The translations under genes were made by a program, and so were the position numbers. From Ruegeria arenilitoris (GTDB lineage Bacteria; Pseudomonadota; Alphaproteobacteria; Rhodobacterales; Rhodobacteraceae), in assembly GCF_013035425.1 (NCBI RefSeq), contig NZ_WQHX01000004.1, forward strand, positions 124,001 to 188,000: a stretch of 64,000 nt of DNA, in the 5' to 3' direction. The number at the start of each line of letters is the position of its first letter. Positions within the stretch are counted from its first letter, which is position 1. Under the pieces are notes generated by a model, which was not told the origin of the DNA, did not search any database, and was given only the letters and a program-made list of their open reading frames with translations. This document shows positions 28,029-37,161 of this stretch, in pieces.

Positions 28029-28547
28029 ATGAAACATTTTGCGATTGCCGTAGCTGCAGCTCTGGCCTTTGCTGCGCCTGCATTTGCCGGAGATCAATAC
28101 GTCGACGGTACTGGGTTCGCTATCTCGGGCTACGATGTCGTCTCTTACCGAAGCCTCGACCAGGTCCCGATTGGCCAGGCTCAGCCCGAGCCTGTTCGCG
28201 GTCGCGCCGACATTACGGCCGAATACAACGGTGCGACTTGGGCATTCGCTAGCGAGGAAAACCGAGAAAAATTTCTTGCGAATCCAGCCTATTATGCCCC
28301 GGCCTACGATGGTCACTGCGCATACGGTGTGTCGCGCGGCGGTAAAGTTCCAGCCAACCCAAATCTTTGGCGTATTGTCGATGATAAACTGTACCTCAAC
28401 ATCACCGATGTAGTCGTAGGATTTTGGGAAGAAGATGTCCCGGGCAATATCAATTTGGCAGAAGGAAACTGGCCCGACATCGAAGCCGATGCAGCCTCGA
28501 CCAGCGTTATTCCCAAGTTCACCTCAGAGGGTCCAATCTCAAACTGA
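28029..28547 (+). CDS. Exported YHS domain-containing protein
   Basis: A 172-residue protein with a cleavable signal peptide (AFAAPAFA|GD) and a YHS-like domain: GYDVVSYRSL, the ATWAFASEENREKFLANPAYYAPAYDGHCAYGVSRG-region (residues about 75-107) and LWRIVDDKLYLNI. The family includes members with selenocysteine near the Tyr-Cys-Ala position; this one has an ordinary TGC codon there. Metal or redox binding in the periplasm is possible but unproven. GAGGATT precedes the ATG, and a terminator follows the stop. Confidence 0.88.
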   Translation: MKHFAIAVAAALAFAAPAFAGDQYVDGTGFAISGYDVVSYRSLDQVPIGQAQPEPVRGRADITAEYNGATWAFASEENREKFLANPAYYAPAYDGHCAYGVSRGGKVPANPNLWRIVDDKLYLNITDVVVGFWEEDVPGNINLAEGNWPDIEADAASTSVIPKFTSEGPISN

Positions 28548-28567
28548 TCGCATCAAAATATGCGAAA

Positions 28568-28593
28568 ACGCCCGGGCTTTTCAGTCCGGGCGT
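28568..28593. terminator. Bidirectional terminator between YHS and J-domain genes
   Basis: 8-bp stem (ACGCCCGG / CCGGGCGT) with a 10-nt loop, between two convergent genes. On the minus strand TTTTCG follows directly; on the plus strand CGGCCTTTCG follows. Confidence 0.75.
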
Positions 28594-28615
28594 CGGCCTT
28601 TCGATAACCGTGCTA

Positions 28616-29281
28616 TTAGGAGGCAAGGCAAAAAGTTTCACGCGAGCTCTGATCTGCTTCGAAGCGAATTTTGACACTTTTGGCGCCAGGGAACTTCCGC
28701 TCGCGAATAGCGTCGGGAACTACAACTTCTCCGGCCCCTGTGCTTTTTGACTGGAATGTCAAAATTTCAGGTTCGCCCTTACGACAACTGGCCAAAACCG
28801 AAGTCGGCAAAACAACTCGATTTGAGCCCTCGCAAACAGGTGTCGCAACGAAATATGTAAGCTCACGTCCGAAACATCCTATTGCCTCTGGGACATGGCT
28901 CGAGGCCAATCCCTGGGCGTCGCTATCTTCTGCCGCACGCTGTTTGTTCCCGGCATGAGGAAGAACTTGGTTCGGACGCAGCATGCTCCGACAGTGCTCA
29001 ATTTCGTTGGCATCCAAATCGATCAGTCTTTTTTTCAACTGTGGTCGCCGGGGCAAACTTGACTTGTCGGGCTTATTCGCTGTCAGACCCTCTTTGCGAA
29101 GGAAATCGTATGCGGTTTTCGCCTTCGAGAATCCAGAATAGTCACCACCCGTGTGATCCGGATGAGAATGAAAGGCTATGTCACGCCAGGCGTCGCGAAT
29201 ATCGCTGGCATTTGCGCCATGTGATAGGCCAAGTGCTTGAAGGGCTTCGACCCGCGCCTTGATGTTGTCGACTGGTTCCAT
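28616..29281 (-). CDS. J-domain protein with an unrecognised C-terminal region
   Basis: A 221-residue protein starting with a J domain (about 12-68) carrying the essential HPD at 40-42 (HSHPDHTGGD), so it should stimulate an Hsp70 ATPase. The linker has LPRRPQLKKRLIDLDANEIEHC. The C-terminal ~90 residues, with cysteines in AIGCFGREL, VCEGSNRV and ASCRKGE, form no DnaJ substrate-binding domain that I recognise and resemble a small beta domain. The client is unknown. It converges with the YHS gene. Confidence 0.85.
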   Translation of the reverse strand: MEPVDNIKARVEALQALGLSHGANASDIRDAWRDIAFHSHPDHTGGDYSGFSKAKTAYDFLRKEGLTANKPDKSSLPRRPQLKKRLIDLDANEIEHCRSMLRPNQVLPHAGNKQRAAEDSDAQGLASSHVPEAIGCFGRELTYFVATPVCEGSNRVVLPTSVLASCRKGEPEILTFQSKSTGAGEVVVPDAIRERKFPGAKSVKIRFEADQSSRETFCLAS

Positions 29282-29576
29282 AACCTGGAAAACTCGTTAA
29301 AACTTGAACTATGGCTAGTGTGCTCGGGTTAGTTTTTTTGTCAAATTTGCGCGTTTATTGGCCGCAGTTTCGGTTACAGTAACCGTTGGGCGTGCGTGAT
29401 TGTCTTCAGATCATCCAGTTTTTCGCGCATAAGTCTCAAAAATGGGGACAATACCCAACTTTATTGACTAACTGTTGCCGGTTTACGTGGGGTCCGGAGT
29501 GCCCAATCGAACTGATCGCATCTAGAAACTCGCGCCAATGTCTCCATGGGCGCTTCGATGGCCAACCGAAACGCGA
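29282..29576. other. Intergenic region between metF and the J-domain gene
   Basis: About 295 bp with no gene that I can support. It contains a perfect 15-bp palindrome (CGGTTAC-A-GTAACCG) at 29371-29385, about 90 bp upstream of the J-domain start, and an A/T-rich stretch (GTTAGTTTTTTTG near 29330) that could be promoter DNA. The side near metF is plain. Confidence 0.5.
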
Positions 29577-30443
29577 TTACGCAACGTTTTGCAGTTCCGC
29601 TCGCGGAGTAATGCCCAACGCAAAGCAGACATCCCGCGTCAGTTCCGGTCGGTTGAGTGTGTAGAAATGTAATTTGTCGACGCCACCGTCGATCAGATCA
29701 GAACACAGTTCTGTACATAGTGCTGTGGCAAGTAAATCTTCGCGATCATCTCGAATCGCCTTTTCAAAAGCATGTTCCACCCAGGCTGGAATGCGCGTCC
29801 CGCAGCGCAGCGCAAAATTACGTGCGCCTTTCCAGTTTTCAATCGGAAGAATTCCCGGAACGATGGGTTTGTCGATTCCCGCCTTTGCGCATGCGTCGCG
29901 AAAACGGAAAAAGGTTTCGGCCTCAAAGAAAAACTGCGTCAGTGCTTCATCTGCTCCGGCGTCCAGCTTAGCTTTCAGCCAATCAACATCGGTGCGAGCA
30001 TTTTGAGCTTCTGGATGAATATCCGGATATGCGCCTACTCGGATATTGAAGCGATTGGTTTCTGCCAGCGCTGAGATAAGCTCTACAGAGTTTTCGAAAC
30101 CATCAGGGTGGGGAACGAAACTGTTTTGTCCCTTTGGTGGATCACCGCGCAAAGCTACGATGTCACGCACACCTGCCTTGGCAAATCCATCTGCGATTGC
30201 AAGTGTTTCTGACCGGGTTGCGTCCACGCAAGTAAGGTGCGCGGCAACAGGCAAGCCCGACGACTTGTGAAGGGTTGCCACAGCATCCCGCGTTAATTCC
30301 CGAGTTGTCCCCCCGGCGCCGTAAGTGACGGAAACGAAACGAGGCTCCAACGGGGCAAGCGTTTGAACGGTATCCCACAGCCGGAACGAGGCTTCCAAAG
30401 TTTTGGGGGGAAAGAACTCAAAAGAAATCTCAGGCTTGGTCAT
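29577..30443 (-). CDS. metF: Methylenetetrahydrofolate reductase
   Basis: Reduces 5,10-methylene- to 5-methyl-tetrahydrofolate, the methyl donor for methionine synthesis. The 288-residue FAD-dependent TIM barrel begins ISFEFFPPKT (catalytic Glu in EFFPPK), followed by VSVTYGAGG, AHLTC, ALRGDPPKG and TQFFFE. It is divergent from metR across 96 bp, the classic arrangement in which MetR controls metF or metE. Confidence 0.96.
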   Translation of the reverse strand: MTKPEISFEFFPPKTLEASFRLWDTVQTLAPLEPRFVSVTYGAGGTTRELTRDAVATLHKSSGLPVAAHLTCVDATRSETLAIADGFAKAGVRDIVALRGDPPKGQNSFVPHPDGFENSVELISALAETNRFNIRVGAYPDIHPEAQNARTDVDWLKAKLDAGADEALTQFFFEAETFFRFRDACAKAGIDKPIVPGILPIENWKGARNFALRCGTRIPAWVEHAFEKAIRDDREDLLATALCTELCSDLIDGGVDKLHFYTLNRPELTRDVCFALGITPRAELQNVA

Positions 30444-30493
30444 GGTGGCCTCTTGGGGGTTTCATTGCATTCTTTGTGCCACGGGTTTAATGG

Positions 30494-30506
30494 TGAAACA
30501 AACTCA
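30494..30506. promoter_or_regulatory. Candidate LysR-type (MetR) binding site between metF and metR
   Basis: TGAAACAAACTCA is a T-N11-A box with TGA/TCA ends, in the 96-bp divergent promoter region. It only partly resembles the E. coli MetR site, so this rests mainly on position. Confidence 0.35.
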
Positions 30507-30539
30507 TATTATTCAACAACAACATGAGGCCTGTTTGGG

Positions 30540-31445
30540 ATGCACATTGAATTCCGGCATCTTCGTACCATCAAAGCGATCCACGAATGCGGAGGCTTGG
30601 CGCGTGCAGCGGATCAACTGAACATTACGCAGTCTGCGTTAAGTCATCAGATCAAAGGGTTGGAAGATCAGGCGGGCGTCGAGCTTTTCCTGCGCCGGTC
30701 GAAACCCATGAAGTTGTCTGCCGCCGGTTTGCGTCTACTGCGTCTTGCTGAACAGATACTTCCACAAGTCGAAGCGATGCAGGACGAGTTTTCTTCTTTG
30801 CGGGATGGTCGAACGGGGCGCATGCATATTGCCATCGAATGTCATGCTTGTTTTGAATGGCTGTTCCCAGTGCTGGAGAGTTTCCGAAAAACTTGGCCTG
30901 ATGTCGATGTAGATATTCGTCCGGGTCTGGCCTTCGACGCATTACCTGCGCTGCAGAAAGAAGAAGTTGATCTGGTGGTGTCCTCTGACCCTGAGGATTT
31001 GCCGGGAATCGAGTTTGTAGAACTCTTTGATTACAATGCAGTTTTCGTGGCCGCTTCCACCCACCCGCTCGCGCAAAAAAAATATATCGAAGCTGATGAT
31101 TTCAGAGGGCAGACCTTAATTACTTATCCAGTCGAACGCACCCGACTGGATGTGTTCAGCCAACTACTGATCCCGGCGCGTGTGGAACCGTCTGCGATCC
31201 GACAAGTTGAACTTACGGCCGTGATCCTGCTTTTGGTGGCTTCCAACCGCGGTATCTCCGTCTTACCGGACTGGGTGGTGCGCGAAGTTAAATACAACTC
31301 GGACTATGTGACGCGCCCGCTCACAAAAGACGGGATAACGCGACGGCTGTATGCTGCCGTGCGGAGCGAGGATCTGGAAAAGCCTTTTGTGCAAGAGCTG
31401 GTAAAGCTGGCTCGAACCGAGGCCCGCAAGTTGCAAGCAGAATAG
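30540..31445 (+). CDS. metR: LysR-family regulator MetR
   Basis: A 301-residue LysR-type activator. The N-terminal winged helix-turn-helix (residues 2-60; ARAADQLNITQSALSHQIKGLE) precedes a substrate-binding-like effector domain, which in MetR binds homocysteine. The IECHACFEWLFPVLE segment is characteristic of MetR proteins. It is divergent from metF and probably controls that promoter as well as its own. Confidence 0.93.
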   Translation: MHIEFRHLRTIKAIHECGGLARAADQLNITQSALSHQIKGLEDQAGVELFLRRSKPMKLSAAGLRLLRLAEQILPQVEAMQDEFSSLRDGRTGRMHIAIECHACFEWLFPVLESFRKTWPDVDVDIRPGLAFDALPALQKEEVDLVVSSDPEDLPGIEFVELFDYNAVFVAASTHPLAQKKYIEADDFRGQTLITYPVERTRLDVFSQLLIPARVEPSAIRQVELTAVILLLVASNRGISVLPDWVVREVKYNSDYVTRPLTKDGITRRLYAAVRSEDLEKPFVQELVKLARTEARKLQAE

Positions 31446-31461
31446 GTGAAAAACGCGGGGC

Positions 31462-31480
31462 AGGTATGCATATCATACCT
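31462..31480. promoter_or_regulatory. Inverted repeat upstream of the inositol monophosphatase gene
   Basis: AGGTATG-CATAT-CATACCT, perfect 7-bp arms, 61 bp before the downstream ATG and 16 bp after the metR stop. There is no T tract, so an operator is more likely than a terminator. The regulator is unknown. Confidence 0.4.
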
Positions 31481-31541
31481 CTTGGCAAGGACGCATTGCC
31501 CCAGTATACGCGCGGTTTGACCGGACAGGAGCCTTGGAACA

Positions 31542-32327
31542 ATGGTTGGCAGTGCAAATCTCAACATCATGATCAAAGCCGCGCGAAAGGCTGGGCGCTC
31601 TCTGGTCAAGGATTTCCGTGAAGTCGAGCACCTGCAAGTTTCCATGAAGGGCGCAGGCGACTTCGTGTCTAAGGCAGATATCGCCGCTGAAGCGATCCTT
31701 AAAGAAGAACTTCTTGGTGCACGTCCGACCTATGGTTGGCTGGCCGAAGAGGGCGGAGCGATTGACGGAGAGGACCCGACCCGTCGGTGGATAGTCGATC
31801 CTTTGGATGGTACTACTAATTTTTTGCACGGTTTGCCACACTGGGCGATATCAATTGCGTTGGAACACAAAGGCAAAATTGTTTCTGGCGTAATCTATGA
31901 CGCCGCCAAGGACGAGATGTTCTTTGCAGAAAAGGGTGAAGGCGCTTGGATGAATGATATGCGCATCCGCGTATCTGGCCGCCATCGCATGATCGAATCC
32001 GTTTTCTCTACTGGGCTTCCGTATGGCGGGCGATCCGACTTGCCGGAAACGCTGCAAGACTTGGCACGTTTGATGCCCGTGTGCGCTGGGGTTCGCCGAT
32101 GGGGTGCTGCGGCGCTGGATATGGCATATGTAGCTGCCGGCCGGTACGAGGGTTTTTGGGAACGTCGTCTCAATACTTGGGATCTGGCCGCGGGTATCAT
32201 CATTGTAAAAGAGGCTGGTGGCCTTATTCAGGCTTTGAACCCCGAAGGCAGCATCTTGGAAGATGGCGAAGTGATCTGCGCTAATGAGCCTATCTTTGAC
32301 AGTTTCACCAAAGTGATAAGGGGTTAA
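31542..32327 (+). CDS. suhB: Inositol monophosphatase family protein (SuhB-like)
   Basis: A 261-residue magnesium-dependent phosphatase. Metal-binding motifs are present in order: LAEEGG (residues 66-71), DPLDGTTNF (86-94) and WDLAAG (about 215-220). Members hydrolyse inositol phosphates; SuhB also binds Nus factors for rRNA antitermination. CAGGAGCC precedes the ATG. It follows metR by 96 bp that contain an inverted repeat, and converges with the rhomboid gene. Confidence 0.92.
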   Translation: MVGSANLNIMIKAARKAGRSLVKDFREVEHLQVSMKGAGDFVSKADIAAEAILKEELLGARPTYGWLAEEGGAIDGEDPTRRWIVDPLDGTTNFLHGLPHWAISIALEHKGKIVSGVIYDAAKDEMFFAEKGEGAWMNDMRIRVSGRHRMIESVFSTGLPYGGRSDLPETLQDLARLMPVCAGVRRWGAAALDMAYVAAGRYEGFWERRLNTWDLAAGIIIVKEAGGLIQALNPEGSILEDGEVICANEPIFDSFTKVIRG

Positions 32328-32352
32328 ATAAATCCCTCAACCAGAAACTGAA

Positions 32353-33096
32353 CTACCTGCGCGGTACGCGTGGGATGCGCGATTCCGTGAGTTTGTATTT
32401 GTGCTCTGGATGTGGAGGATGGCCGTGGGTTCTGCTCCAGAATGCAGTTCCACCGCGTTTCAGCCAAAGCGGAATGCAAAGTATCAGCCCTACAATAAAT
32501 CCGCCCGTATGGGCCCAATAAGCCACGCCGCCACGGTCCGGGTCGCTGGCCAGGCTTCCAAAAAATTGCATACCAAGCCAAACCCCCAACATGACAAAGG
32601 CTGGTATCGTAAAGATTCTGAAATAAACAATCAGGATCAGCAAAATATCCACTCGGGCCTTTGGAAAGAGCAATAGATACCCCCCCATCACGGCGGCAAT
32701 TGCTCCGGATGCGCCAATAGTAGGAACAACCGACTGGGGTGCGGTAATCACATGAATCAGTCCAGCACATACCCCTGCCATCAAGTAGAACAACAAAAAG
32801 GGTAGGTGCCCCATTTCGTCTTCCATGTTGTCGCCAAATATCCAAAGAAACAGCATGTTTCCAGCCAGGTGCATCCAGCCGCCATGCAAGAACATTGATG
32901 TTATCAGCGTTTCAAGCGCGACACCGTCCGAAACGCGGGCAGGTATGATTGCGTAGTCATAGTAAAGACGGTTAATCAGTTGAATGTCGTTCATAATCCC
33001 CACATAGCTGAGGAAGATCAGAACATTTGCAGCCATAAGAGAGTAAACGACATAAGGCGTACGGCCTGAGGGGTTGTGGTCGCGTATAGGAAACAT
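32353..33096 (-). CDS. Rhomboid family intramembrane serine protease
   Basis: A 247-residue membrane protein with six or more helices. The catalytic Ser lies in GASGAIAAV and the partner His in AYWAHTGGFIVG; the HLAGNMLFLWIFG segment gives the conserved His/Asn pair near the oxyanion hole. The C-terminal ~35 residues are a cytosolic, basic, His/Pro-rich tail (HGHPPHPEHKYK). Substrates are unknown. It is downstream of putA on the same strand but 42 bp separates the start from the putA stop. Confidence 0.94.
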   Translation of the reverse strand: MFPIRDHNPSGRTPYVVYSLMAANVLIFLSYVGIMNDIQLINRLYYDYAIIPARVSDGVALETLITSMFLHGGWMHLAGNMLFLWIFGDNMEDEMGHLPFLLFYLMAGVCAGLIHVITAPQSVVPTIGASGAIAAVMGGYLLLFPKARVDILLILIVYFRIFTIPAFVMLGVWLGMQFFGSLASDPDRGGVAYWAHTGGFIVGLILCIPLWLKRGGTAFWSRTHGHPPHPEHKYKLTESRIPRVPRR

Positions 33097-33138
33097 GACG
33101 GGACGCTGTGCTTTTCAAAGCCCTACGTCAAGTCATGC

Positions 33139-36100
33139 TTAATTCGCACCCCCCAATAATGCTGCGTTGCCCCCCGCTGCAGTGGTATCGACGCAGACCT
33201 GACGCTCTGCCAAAACTCGAGTTCGATCGGGTTTTCCGGGGATCAAAGGCAAGATAGGACCAATTCTCCGTGCAAGGTGACGTTCTATCTCACGCGCTGT
33301 TTCTTCGTCACCCCACCATAAAACGCCAGAAAAATTATCTAGGTGTTCCAACCGATGCAGATCCAATTCACCTGTCGTTTGAATCGTAACACCCCCTAAC
33401 GCCTGAACAGCATCTGCTTGTTCTTGGACGGTGCTTTTTCCAGGTCCTAGGCATAACAGTGGCGCGCGTGGAAATTCTGTAAGCCTGTTGGACTCCCCAG
33501 TTGGGCCGGGCAGAGTATGTGTCTTGGGTTCTGCGGCTTGTCCAGTCGGCGCGGGAATTTCAGACATTGCACCGGGCCATGACTCCGCAACGGATTGCCT
33601 GTCTGGGGCGCAGAACCGTTTCATATAGTTCGGGCCGCCCGCCTTAGGCCCGGTTCCAGATAAGCCCTCACCGCCAAATGGTTGCGAGCCGACAATGGCG
33701 CCGATTTGATTTCGGTTCACGTAAATGTTTCCGGCGTGAATTGATTCGGTCACATGTTGTACGCGGTCATCTATGCGTGTGTGCAGCCCAAAGGTTAGGC
33801 CATAACCGGTTGCATTAATCTCTGTTATTACTTTGTCGATATCTTGTGACCTGTAACGAGCGACATGCAGTACAGGACCAAAAACCTCGCGTTCCAAGGC
33901 GGCAATACCCGGAATTTCGATAAGCGTCGGGGCGATAAAATTTCCTTCGGTTGGAGTGTCCAATTCTTTCAAAACTCGCCCTTCCGCGCGAGCGCTGGAT
34001 ACATGGTCCGCGATTGATTGCAGCGCAAGGTTATCGATGACTGGACCGCAATCCGTGGAAAGCAACCAAGGGTCTCCAAGTTGTAATGCGTCCATTGCAC
34101 CGATCAGCATTGTCAGAACGTCGTCGGCGATTTCTTCCTGAAGATAAAGGCAGCGAAGCGCAGAACATCTTTGTCCAGCAGACTGAAATGCGCTTTCAAT
34201 TATTGACTGGACGACCTGTTCCGGCAGGGCTGTGCTGTCGACGATCATTGCGTTCAGGCCGCCTGTTTCGGCGATCAGAGGCGTGCCCGGGCGCAAGTTA
34301 TCGGCCATCGACTGCCGAATTCTTTGTGCGGTTGTAGTCGATCCGGTGAACGCCACACCGGACACGCGCGCATCTGACGTCAATGCTGACCCCACCTCGG
34401 GCCCGCCTGGTAATAGTTGCAGTGCATCGCTCGGCACGCCAGCCTCAAGCAGCAGTTGTATTGCTCGATGGGCAATTAGCGGAGTCTGTGGTGCGGGTTT
34501 GGCAAGAACCGCGTTTCCGGTCGCAAGTGCCGCCGAAATTTGACCGGTGAAGATAGCCAGAGGAAAATTCCAAGGGCTGATACAGGCGAAAACACCTGCC
34601 GGTTCACGATCTGGGATGTTTGCAGCGTAATATCGTAGGAAATCGACCGCCTCGCGCAGCTCAGCAACTGCATCGGGAACAGACTTTCCAGCCTCGCGTG
34701 CGAGCAGCGCAAACAGCTCACCAAAATGCGCCTCGTAAAGTTCGGCCGCCTTGTTCAAAATGCGGGAACGTTCAGGCGCGGGGACTCGCCATGGATTTGC
34801 ACAGGCAAGCGCCTGTTCGATGTCTTCATGACTAGTCGTTTTGACTGAACCGGGCTTGTCTTGCGGATTAGACGGATTACTCACGATCTGTGCGGCTTCG
34901 GGTTGTGACTCACCCGACAAAAGCGGGCCAGACGACCATTGGTGGTTACGATAGGCGTCTCGCGCCGCGTCGATCATGTCCAGTGTCGGCGTATGATGCA
35001 GGTCGAAGCCGCGTGAATTGGCGCGTTCGGGTTCAAACAGCTCTGGACCTTTTGGCAAATGGCGTTGCGGTTCTTGAATTGCTTCGAACGGATCGGCGGC
35101 AACCTCTTCTGGCTGCACCTCCTCATCTACGATCTGGTTCACGAAGGATGAGTTTGCGCCATTTTCCAACAATCGCCGGACGAGATAAGCCAACAGGTCG
35201 CGATGAGCGCCCACAGGGGCATAGATGCGGCAACGGGTTTTCTTTTGATCTTTAACGATCTGATGCAGGGTTTCACCCATCCCGTGCAGCCGCTGAAACT
35301 CAAATGGCTGGTCATCGGCCATGTGAAGGATCGCGCTGACGGTATGGGCATTGTGGGTGGCGAACTGCGGATAAATCCGATCGGTCATATTCAACAATTT
35401 ACGGGCATTTGCGATGTATGAAACGTCTGTCACCGCTTTTTTTGTAAAGACAGGGAATCCATCGACGCCTTCGATTTGGGCCCGCTTGATCTCGGTGTCC
35501 CAATAGGCCCCTTTCACTAGTCGGACCATCAGCTTGCGGTCGTGCCGCTCGGCCATCTGATACAACGTGTCCAAAACCAGCCCTGCACGTGGGCCGTAGG
35601 CTTGAACAACTATACCGAACCCATCCCATCCCGACAGCGCTGGTTCAGCCATCACCGCTTCGATCACCTGTAGAGAAAGGGAAAGGCGGTCTGCTTCTTC
35701 AGCATCCACGTTCAGCCCCATTCCGGCAGCCTTGGCTAGCAGTGCCAGCGCACGCAAGCGCGGAACCAGCTCGTCCATGACGCGCTGTTCCTGCGCCAGT
35801 TCATACCGAGGGTGCAAAGCTGAAAGTTTAACCGAAATTCCAGGGTTGGCGCGAATATCATCATGCGCACACGCCTCTGCAATCGCAGCGATGGCTCGAG
35901 AATAGGACAGGTGGTAACGCGCGGCATCCGCCTCGGTGCGCGCGGCTTCGCCCAACATATCGTATGAATAAGTGTAACCTTTGCTTTCCATCCCACGCGC
36001 TCGGGACATGGCGGATTGGATGGTTTCACCCAGGACGAACTGCCGTCCCATCTCTTTCATGGCCCGTCCAACGGCGGTGCGGATCACTGGCTCGCCAAGC

Positions 36101-36540
36101 CGCTTTATGGCGCCACGCAGCGCGCTAACCGGAGAAGATTGCCCTTCGTCCAATACGCGTCCAGTCAGCATTAATGCCCAAGTGGAAGCATTGACCAGAG
36201 AGGACGAGGATTGCCCCAAATGTTTGCCCCAATCCGACGGCGCAATCTTATCTTCGATCAGTGCGTCGATCGTGTCGGCGTCGGGAACGCGCAACAATGC
36301 CTCGGCCAGACACATAAGTGCCACGCCTTCGTCGGTGGACAGGCCGTATTCAGCCAAGAAGACCTCCATCATCCCGGGCGATGTACTGGACCGTATGTCG
36401 CGAACCAATTGCGCGGCTGCCGCGCAGATTGCCTTTCTTTGGTCTGTGCCGAGTTCAGCCTGCGCGATCAATTTCTCCAATACAGCGTCATGGTCGGCAT
36501 AGGTCTGAGCGTCGATGAGGGTGCGCAAGGAATGAGACAT
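33139..36540 (-). CDS. putA: Bifunctional proline dehydrogenase / P5C dehydrogenase
   Basis: Oxidises proline to glutamate in two steps on one 1133-residue chain. The N-terminal half is the FAD-dependent barrel (NVDAEEADR, VRLVKGAYWDTEIK, THNAHTV), the middle-to-late part an aldehyde dehydrogenase with the catalytic Glu in AETGGLNAMIV and Cys in SAGQRCSALR, followed by PFGGEGLSGTG and a poorly conserved C-terminal extension. There is no ribbon-helix-helix DNA-binding domain at the start, so it does not repress itself; the divergent Lrp-type gene is the likely regulator. Confidence 0.97.
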   Translation of the reverse strand: MSHSLRTLIDAQTYADHDAVLEKLIAQAELGTDQRKAICAAAAQLVRDIRSSTSPGMMEVFLAEYGLSTDEGVALMCLAEALLRVPDADTIDALIEDKIAPSDWGKHLGQSSSSLVNASTWALMLTGRVLDEGQSSPVSALRGAIKRLGEPVIRTAVGRAMKEMGRQFVLGETIQSAMSRARGMESKGYTYSYDMLGEAARTEADAARYHLSYSRAIAAIAEACAHDDIRANPGISVKLSALHPRYELAQEQRVMDELVPRLRALALLAKAAGMGLNVDAEEADRLSLSLQVIEAVMAEPALSGWDGFGIVVQAYGPRAGLVLDTLYQMAERHDRKLMVRLVKGAYWDTEIKRAQIEGVDGFPVFTKKAVTDVSYIANARKLLNMTDRIYPQFATHNAHTVSAILHMADDQPFEFQRLHGMGETLHQIVKDQKKTRCRIYAPVGAHRDLLAYLVRRLLENGANSSFVNQIVDEEVQPEEVAADPFEAIQEPQRHLPKGPELFEPERANSRGFDLHHTPTLDMIDAARDAYRNHQWSSGPLLSGESQPEAAQIVSNPSNPQDKPGSVKTTSHEDIEQALACANPWRVPAPERSRILNKAAELYEAHFGELFALLAREAGKSVPDAVAELREAVDFLRYYAANIPDREPAGVFACISPWNFPLAIFTGQISAALATGNAVLAKPAPQTPLIAHRAIQLLLEAGVPSDALQLLPGGPEVGSALTSDARVSGVAFTGSTTTAQRIRQSMADNLRPGTPLIAETGGLNAMIVDSTALPEQVVQSIIESAFQSAGQRCSALRCLYLQEEIADDVLTMLIGAMDALQLGDPWLLSTDCGPVIDNLALQSIADHVSSARAEGRVLKELDTPTEGNFIAPTLIEIPGIAALEREVFGPVLHVARYRSQDIDKVITEINATGYGLTFGLHTRIDDRVQHVTESIHAGNIYVNRNQIGAIVGSQPFGGEGLSGTGPKAGGPNYMKRFCAPDRQSVAESWPGAMSEIPAPTGQAAEPKTHTLPGPTGESNRLTEFPRAPLLCLGPGKSTVQEQADAVQALGGVTIQTTGELDLHRLEHLDNFSGVLWWGDEETAREIERHLARRIGPILPLIPGKPDRTRVLAERQVCVDTTAAGGNAALLGGAN

Positions 36541-36642
36541 GTAACCTCCGGTCTTTTGTGCAGTATAGCGGCAATTTTTCAGGACAATCGAACAACTTTG
36601 GTTATAACAAAGGTCAATGGACCAAAATTTTAAGGATTTGCG

Positions 36643-37131
36643 ATGCGATACGACTTTTTTGAGCTGGATCGCTTTGATCGATCAATGTTGGCGATTCTGG
36701 CGGAAGATGGTCGGATTTCTGTGGCAGACCTCGCCCGTCGCATTGGTCTTTCCAAATCGCCTACTCAAGCACGATTGAAGCGGCTTGAAGCCGAAGGCGT
36801 AATTAAAGGCTACCGAGCGATCTTAGACCCAATCCGATTGGGTCTAGATCATGTCGCCTTTGTCGAGGTGCGTCTGACAGACACCAGAGAGAAAGCTTTG
36901 AGTAACTTCAACGACGCCGTTCGCAGAATTCCTGAGATCGAACAAGCTCACATGATCGCGTCAAATTTCGACTATCTGCTTAAGGTTCGAACCGGTTCTA
37001 TGTCTGAATACAGGGCGGTGCTGGCCGAAAAAATATCTTCTCTGCCGCATGTTGCAAGCACGTCAACTTTTGTTGCGATGGAGGCCGTTAAAGAGACAGG
37101 GGTATCGGGTGGTTTGGAAAGTAAGGGTTGA
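36643..37131 (+). CDS. Lrp/AsnC family regulator, probable proline-responsive activator of putA
   Basis: A 162-residue Lrp-type protein: N-terminal helix-turn-helix (DGRISVADLARRIGLSKSPTQARLKRLE, residues about 22-49) and a C-terminal RAM ligand domain. Divergence from putA across 102 bp matches the PutR arrangement of alphaproteobacteria, where the regulator activates putA in the presence of proline; that role is inferred from context. AAGGATTTGCG precedes the ATG. The shared gap has inverted motifs TTTGGT...ACCAAA and GGTC-AATG-GACC. Confidence 0.9.
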   Translation: MRYDFFELDRFDRSMLAILAEDGRISVADLARRIGLSKSPTQARLKRLEAEGVIKGYRAILDPIRLGLDHVAFVEVRLTDTREKALSNFNDAVRRIPEIEQAHMIASNFDYLLKVRTGSMSEYRAVLAEKISSLPHVASTSTFVAMEAVKETGVSGGLESKG

Positions 37132-37161
37132 CGAAGTCTTCAGCTGCATCACCATACAGTC

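Noticed and set aside
29386..29664. A plus-strand frame in the metF/J-domain gap
   Set aside because: No ribosome site or conserved-looking composition, and it runs into metF antisense.
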